Assembly: GCA_023416335.1 (NCBI GenBank)
Contig: JAEZHY010000121.1
Coordinates: 1-64,000, forward strand
From: Pseudomonadota bacterium
GTDB lineage: Bacteria > Desulfobacterota > Syntrophobacteria > Syntrophobacterales > Syntrophobacteraceae
Length of the DNA: 64,000 nucleotides
Direction of reading: 5' to 3'
The notes under the pieces are model-generated. The model saw only the letters and a program-made list of their open reading frames with translations, made no database searches and had not been told where the DNA came from. Of this stretch, positions 61,146-64,000 are shown piece after piece. The stretch's first letter is position 1. Each line of letters starts with the position of its first letter. The translations under genes were made by a program, and so were the position numbers.

Positions 61146-63149
61146 TTAACTCTTCGACTTTCCTCCGAGCGCTCCGTGTGCTTCCTCCCTGGTTTCGTAC
61201 ATGGACGGCGTGATATCGCGCTTTTCCAGTTCGTCGCCGAGCTTCAATCTCAGGAAGGTGCTGCTCGTGTGACGGGTCACCTTCTCGTAGAAGCGCATCA
61301 CGTACTTCACCATGTCCGAATATTCATCGAGCAGGTGGCTGGAGACGTTGAAGTTGTTGTAGTTGACGATTGTCTGGACCTTCTTTCCGAGCGGCGCCAA
61401 GATGCCCTCTACGATTTCCCTGATCTTTTGGATCTCTTCGGACGTCCTGATGTTCAATCCTTCAAAATTCACGAAAAACAAGTTGTCTTTTTCGTCGTAG
61501 GTCATCCTTTCTTCGAGTGAGACGGACAACAGGTCCATACGCAGCCCCATCGGGCCTGCCCGGAAGATCCTGTGGTCCATTGGACGGGGTAATCTTATGA
61601 TCGGCTTGAATTCCATCAGCTTAAGGATATCCTTTTCCAGGTCGATTCCGGGTGCAATTTCCACCAGTTCGAGACCTTCCTCGCAAAGGGAAAAAACGCA
61701 GCGCTCGGTGACGTATAGGACGGGTTGTTTTCTGCTTGCGGCATACCTGCCGCTAAAAGTTTTCTGTGCAACCTGACGGACGAACTTCAATTCGCGCCCT
61801 TCGCTGTTGATCCGGACCTGTCCGTCTTCAACGGAAATGTCCAGTCCGCCGGCTGTGAACGTTCCGACGAATATAAGGTTTTTCGAATTCTGGCTGATGT
61901 TGATAAAGCCGCCCGGTCCAACGAATCGCGGCCCGAACTTGCTGACATTGACGTTTCCCTCGGCGTCCACCTCCGCGGCTCCGAGAAAGGCGGTATCAAG
62001 CCCGCCGCCGTCGTAGAAATCGAACTGGTAGGGCTGGTCGATCAGACATTCGACGTTTGTTCCCGTGCCGAAATTCAGGCCGTTGTTCGGCATTCCTCCT
62101 ATCACCCCGGGTTCAGCAGTCAGTGTCGCAAGTTCGAGGATTCCTTCCTCGTTTGCCACCTGCGCAACCCCTTCGGGCATTCCGATGCCGAGATTTATGA
62201 TGTGCCCCGGCTTCATCTCGAAGGCCGCTCTCCTGGCGATAATCTTTCTTGCCCCCATTTCCAATGGCGGAATTGACGCCATAGGCATTCGAATCTCGCA
62301 ACTGTATGAGGGATTGTATTGCTCTGCGAAGGTCTGCCAGTGGTTTTCCGGCTTGGCGACGACAACCCAGTCCACCATGATCCCCGGAATTTTCACGTCC
62401 CTGCCGTTGAGCGTCTTCCGCTCGGCTATCCTTTCGACCTGGACGATAATGGTGCCGCCGGAATTTCTTGCCGCCATTGCCATGGCAAGAGCTTCCAGCG
62501 TAAGAGCTTCCTTTTCCATTGTGATGTTGCCTTCGGGGTCGGCGGTTGTTCCGCGGAGGATGGCCACATTGATCGGAAATGCCTTATAGAAAAGGTATTC
62601 CCTGCCTCCCAGGGTCAGCAGTTCGATCAGGTCCTCGCCTTTGGTCCGCGTCAGCTCATTCAGCTTGCCGCCTTCGACCCGGGGATCGATAAATGTTCCA
62701 AGCCCGACCGTGCAGATCGTTCCCGGTTTATGGGCCGCGACGTCCCTGAAAAAATGGGATACCACGCCCTGGGGAAAATTGTAGGCAAGTATCTTGTCTT
62801 CCCTTATCAACTTCTGCAACTTGGGCGCGAGCCCGATATGCCCGCCGATTACCCTGCCCACCAGTCCTTCGCGGCCAAGGTGATTGAGGCCGCGGTCCCT
62901 GCCGTCGCCCTGCCCCGCCGGGTAGATCAGGGTAAGATTTCTCGGTCTTCCCGTTTCAAGGAACTGCCGTTCGATCTCAACAGCTATTTCTTCCGCAAAT
63001 CCCGCACCTACGAACCCCTCGGTCGCCACCACATCGCCGTCGCGAATGGCGCTGACCGCTGCCTGCGCAGTCACTATTTTACCCTTTTTCATTCTGAGAT
63101 CGGCGGCGGGGGAGTGGGACGATTCCCTTGCAGGAGCCGTTTCCGACAT
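61146..63149 (-). CDS. acyl-CoA:carboxylate CoA-transferase (fused alpha-beta) with C-terminal extension
   Basis: A 667-residue class I CoA transferase. The alpha half (~20-260) has AQAAVSAIRDGDVVATEGFVGAG; the beta half (~300-520) has PGHIINLGIGMPEGVAQV and LATLTAEPGVIGGM, whose Glu is the expected CoA-ester-forming residue, then GTNVECLIDQPYQFDFYDGG. The fusion resembles propionate/acetoacetate CoA transferases (YdiF/Pct). About 140 residues at the C-terminus (FVNFEGLNIRTSEEIQ onwards) are an extra domain not present in the short enzymes. ATG 63149 follows AAAGGAG; the frame to 63209 is a non-homologous extension. The gene follows an MHS-type transporter, so it likely activates an imported carboxylate. 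Confidence 0.9.
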   Translation of the reverse strand: MSETAPARESSHSPAADLRMKKGKIVTAQAAVSAIRDGDVVATEGFVGAGFAEEIAVEIERQFLETGRPRNLTLIYPAGQGDGRDRGLNHLGREGLVGRVIGGHIGLAPKLQKLIREDKILAYNFPQGVVSHFFRDVAAHKPGTICTVGLGTFIDPRVEGGKLNELTRTKGEDLIELLTLGGREYLFYKAFPINVAILRGTTADPEGNITMEKEALTLEALAMAMAARNSGGTIIVQVERIAERKTLNGRDVKIPGIMVDWVVVAKPENHWQTFAEQYNPSYSCEIRMPMASIPPLEMGARKIIARRAAFEMKPGHIINLGIGMPEGVAQVANEEGILELATLTAEPGVIGGMPNNGLNFGTGTNVECLIDQPYQFDFYDGGGLDTAFLGAAEVDAEGNVNVSKFGPRFVGPGGFINISQNSKNLIFVGTFTAGGLDISVEDGQVRINSEGRELKFVRQVAQKTFSGRYAASRKQPVLYVTERCVFSLCEEGLELVEIAPGIDLEKDILKLMEFKPIIRLPRPMDHRIFRAGPMGLRMDLLSVSLEERMTYDEKDNLFFVNFEGLNIRTSEEIQKIREIVEGILAPLGKKVQTIVNYNNFNVSSHLLDEYSDMVKYVMRFYEKVTRHTSSTFLRLKLGDELEKRDITPSMYETREEAHGALGGKSKS

Positions 63150-63263
63150 TTGGAGACTCCTTTCTATTTCTGTAAGTCCGGCCGCCTTTTCCTCCCGGCA
63201 AGCATCCACCGGGAGGGGAAGCAGCAGGGCATACTTTTACTTTGCGAACGTTTTTCGGAAGGA

Positions 63264-64000
63264 TCAATCGGTCTGGTCGATTACATCCCGGTAGGTCTCA
63301 GAGGCGAAGTAGAGCGAGACGACGGTTATCAGCGCCAGGATCATCATATAGATGGCTACCGGCCAGAACACGCCGCCGTACCAGGCAAGCAGCGATGCCG
63401 AGACCATCGGCGTCAGCGCTCCGGCAAATATGGATGCGAACTGGTAGCCCAGGGACGCTCCGCTGTACCTCACGCGGGCACTGAACATCTCGGACAGGAA
63501 GCTGGCCTGAGGTCCGTACATGGCCGCGTGGCCTACCGCCAGCCCTACCGAGACCCCCAGGGCAGCAAGCCACGGATCCCTGGTTCCCATTATCCAGAAG
63601 AACGGGAATGCCCATACTCCCGAAAAAATAGCGCCGAACATATAGACAGGACGCCTGCCGAGTTTGTCCGAAAGGAGGCCGAACATGGGGATCGTAAACA
63701 CCTCGATGGCCGCGGCGATGGTTACGGCCGTCAGAATCATCGGCCGAGGGAGTTTCAAGACTGTGGTGGCGTAGGCAAAAACGAAAGTCGCATATACATA
63801 GAAGAGTCCGTTTTCAGCGAAGCGCACGCCCATCGCCAGCAACATGTTTTTCGGATGGTTCCTGATTGCCTCGACAATGGGCATCCTTGCTTCTCTTTTG
63901 GCATTTTTGATTTTTTCGAACTGAGGGGATTCGGCGATTTTCATCCGGATGAACAAACCGATGGCGACGAGAACGACGCTGATCAGAAACGGGACCCTCC
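63264..64000 (-). CDS. MHS-family MFS transporter, 5' end outside window
   Basis: The frame is open from its stop at 63264 to the right edge, so the beginning lies beyond the window; the 245 or so residues seen cover the C-terminal half. The motif LLSDKLGRRPVYM is the second-half loop signature of the major facilitator metabolite:H+ symporter (MHS) group (citrate, shikimate, proline/betaine, dicarboxylates), and RVRYSGASLGYQFASI is equally typical. About six transmembrane helices are visible. Its neighbour downstream (114 bp to the CoA transferase start) suggests transport of a short carboxylic acid. Substrate not readable. Confidence 0.87.
   Translation of the reverse strand, partial: RVPFLISVVLVAIGLFIRMKIAESPQFEKIKNAKREARMPIVEAIRNHPKNMLLAMGVRFAENGLFYVYATFVFAYATTVLKLPRPMILTAVTIAAAIEVFTIPMFGLLSDKLGRRPVYMFGAIFSGVWAFPFFWIMGTRDPWLAALGVSVGLAVGHAAMYGPQASFLSEMFSARVRYSGASLGYQFASIFAGALTPMVSASLLAWYGGVFWPVAIYMMILALITVVSLYFASETYRDVIDQTD

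Noticed and set aside
1..64000. tRNA, rRNA and known riboswitch signatures.
   Set aside because: I looked for tRNA-like cloverleaf arms with T-loop consensus and for rRNA conserved blocks and saw none that I could support.

Overview
The window is about 64 kb of a moderately GC-rich (by eye mid to upper 50s percent), Gram-negative, probably anaerobic chromosome. The best guess from gene content is a Desulfobacterota (deltaproteobacterial, Syntrophobacter-like) genome: a CHASE2 adenylate cyclase, FecR-TPR outer-membrane protein and BTAD regulator, a UroD-corrinoid fusion methyltransferase, a CCG-domain iron-sulfur protein, a fused acyl-CoA transferase beside a carboxylate transporter, an Mla operon whose permease carries a STAS domain, many single-domain response regulators, and families of short dispersed repeats. 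This assignment is inference; no rRNA, tRNA or marker gene is present to prove it.

Layout. 1-8 kb: small membrane proteins and a lipoprotein, then a tight operon of agmatine deiminase, N-carbamoylputrescine amidase and a PdxA-like dehydrogenase, convergent with a comM/yifB AAA+ gene. 8-14 kb: repeat-rich accessory DNA with three copies of a ~270-bp repeat, a 136-bp tandem repeat, a Mu gp27-like (DUF3486) gene, a cache histidine kinase flanked by two broken receiver genes, a small secreted protein and an IS630 remnant. 14-27 kb: a signalling and peptidase locus. It holds a receiver protein, a cyclic-nucleotide-binding/BTAD regulator, a gingipain-type C25 peptidase, an 80-residue small protein, a FecR-TPR-beta-barrel protein, a CHASE2 class III cyclase and another receiver protein, followed by an IS21 istB relic. 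27.5-28.4 kb: an AT-rich radical SAM gene. 29-35.5 kb: an extracellular polysaccharide operon (UDP-GlcNAc 2-epimerase, a 1338-residue deacetylase/glycosidase-like envelope protein, a family 2 glycosyltransferase) ended by a clear terminator.

36-49 kb: a YkgJ-type cysteine protein with a repetitive Q/S/K protein, a methyl-accepting chemotaxis protein, a periplasmic rhodanese next to a CCG-domain Fe-S protein, a Kef-type antiporter, and a MarR-thioesterase-Old Yellow Enzyme operon. These are followed by an ANR-like small regulator, a YdjM-type membrane hydrolase and a secreted protein of unknown role. 50-54 kb: UroD-corrinoid methyltransferase, MFS transporter and XRE-cupin regulator, probably one demethylation/uptake unit. 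54.5-57 kb: a YHS-containing copper-type P1B ATPase. 57-60.5 kb: an mlaE-mlaF-mlaD-lipoprotein operon for outer-membrane lipid transport. 61-64 kb: a fused CoA transferase behind an MHS-type MFS transporter that runs off the window.

The two most interesting items are the cyclase/FecR/C25-peptidase locus with its 80-residue candidate partner, and a five-copy MITE-like family of GC-rich, multi-hairpin elements. The latter have terminal inverted repeats around a TTGCGTTCAAG core and sit in intergenic spaces at about 12.7, 37.2, 41.8, 43.9 and 54.2 kb.
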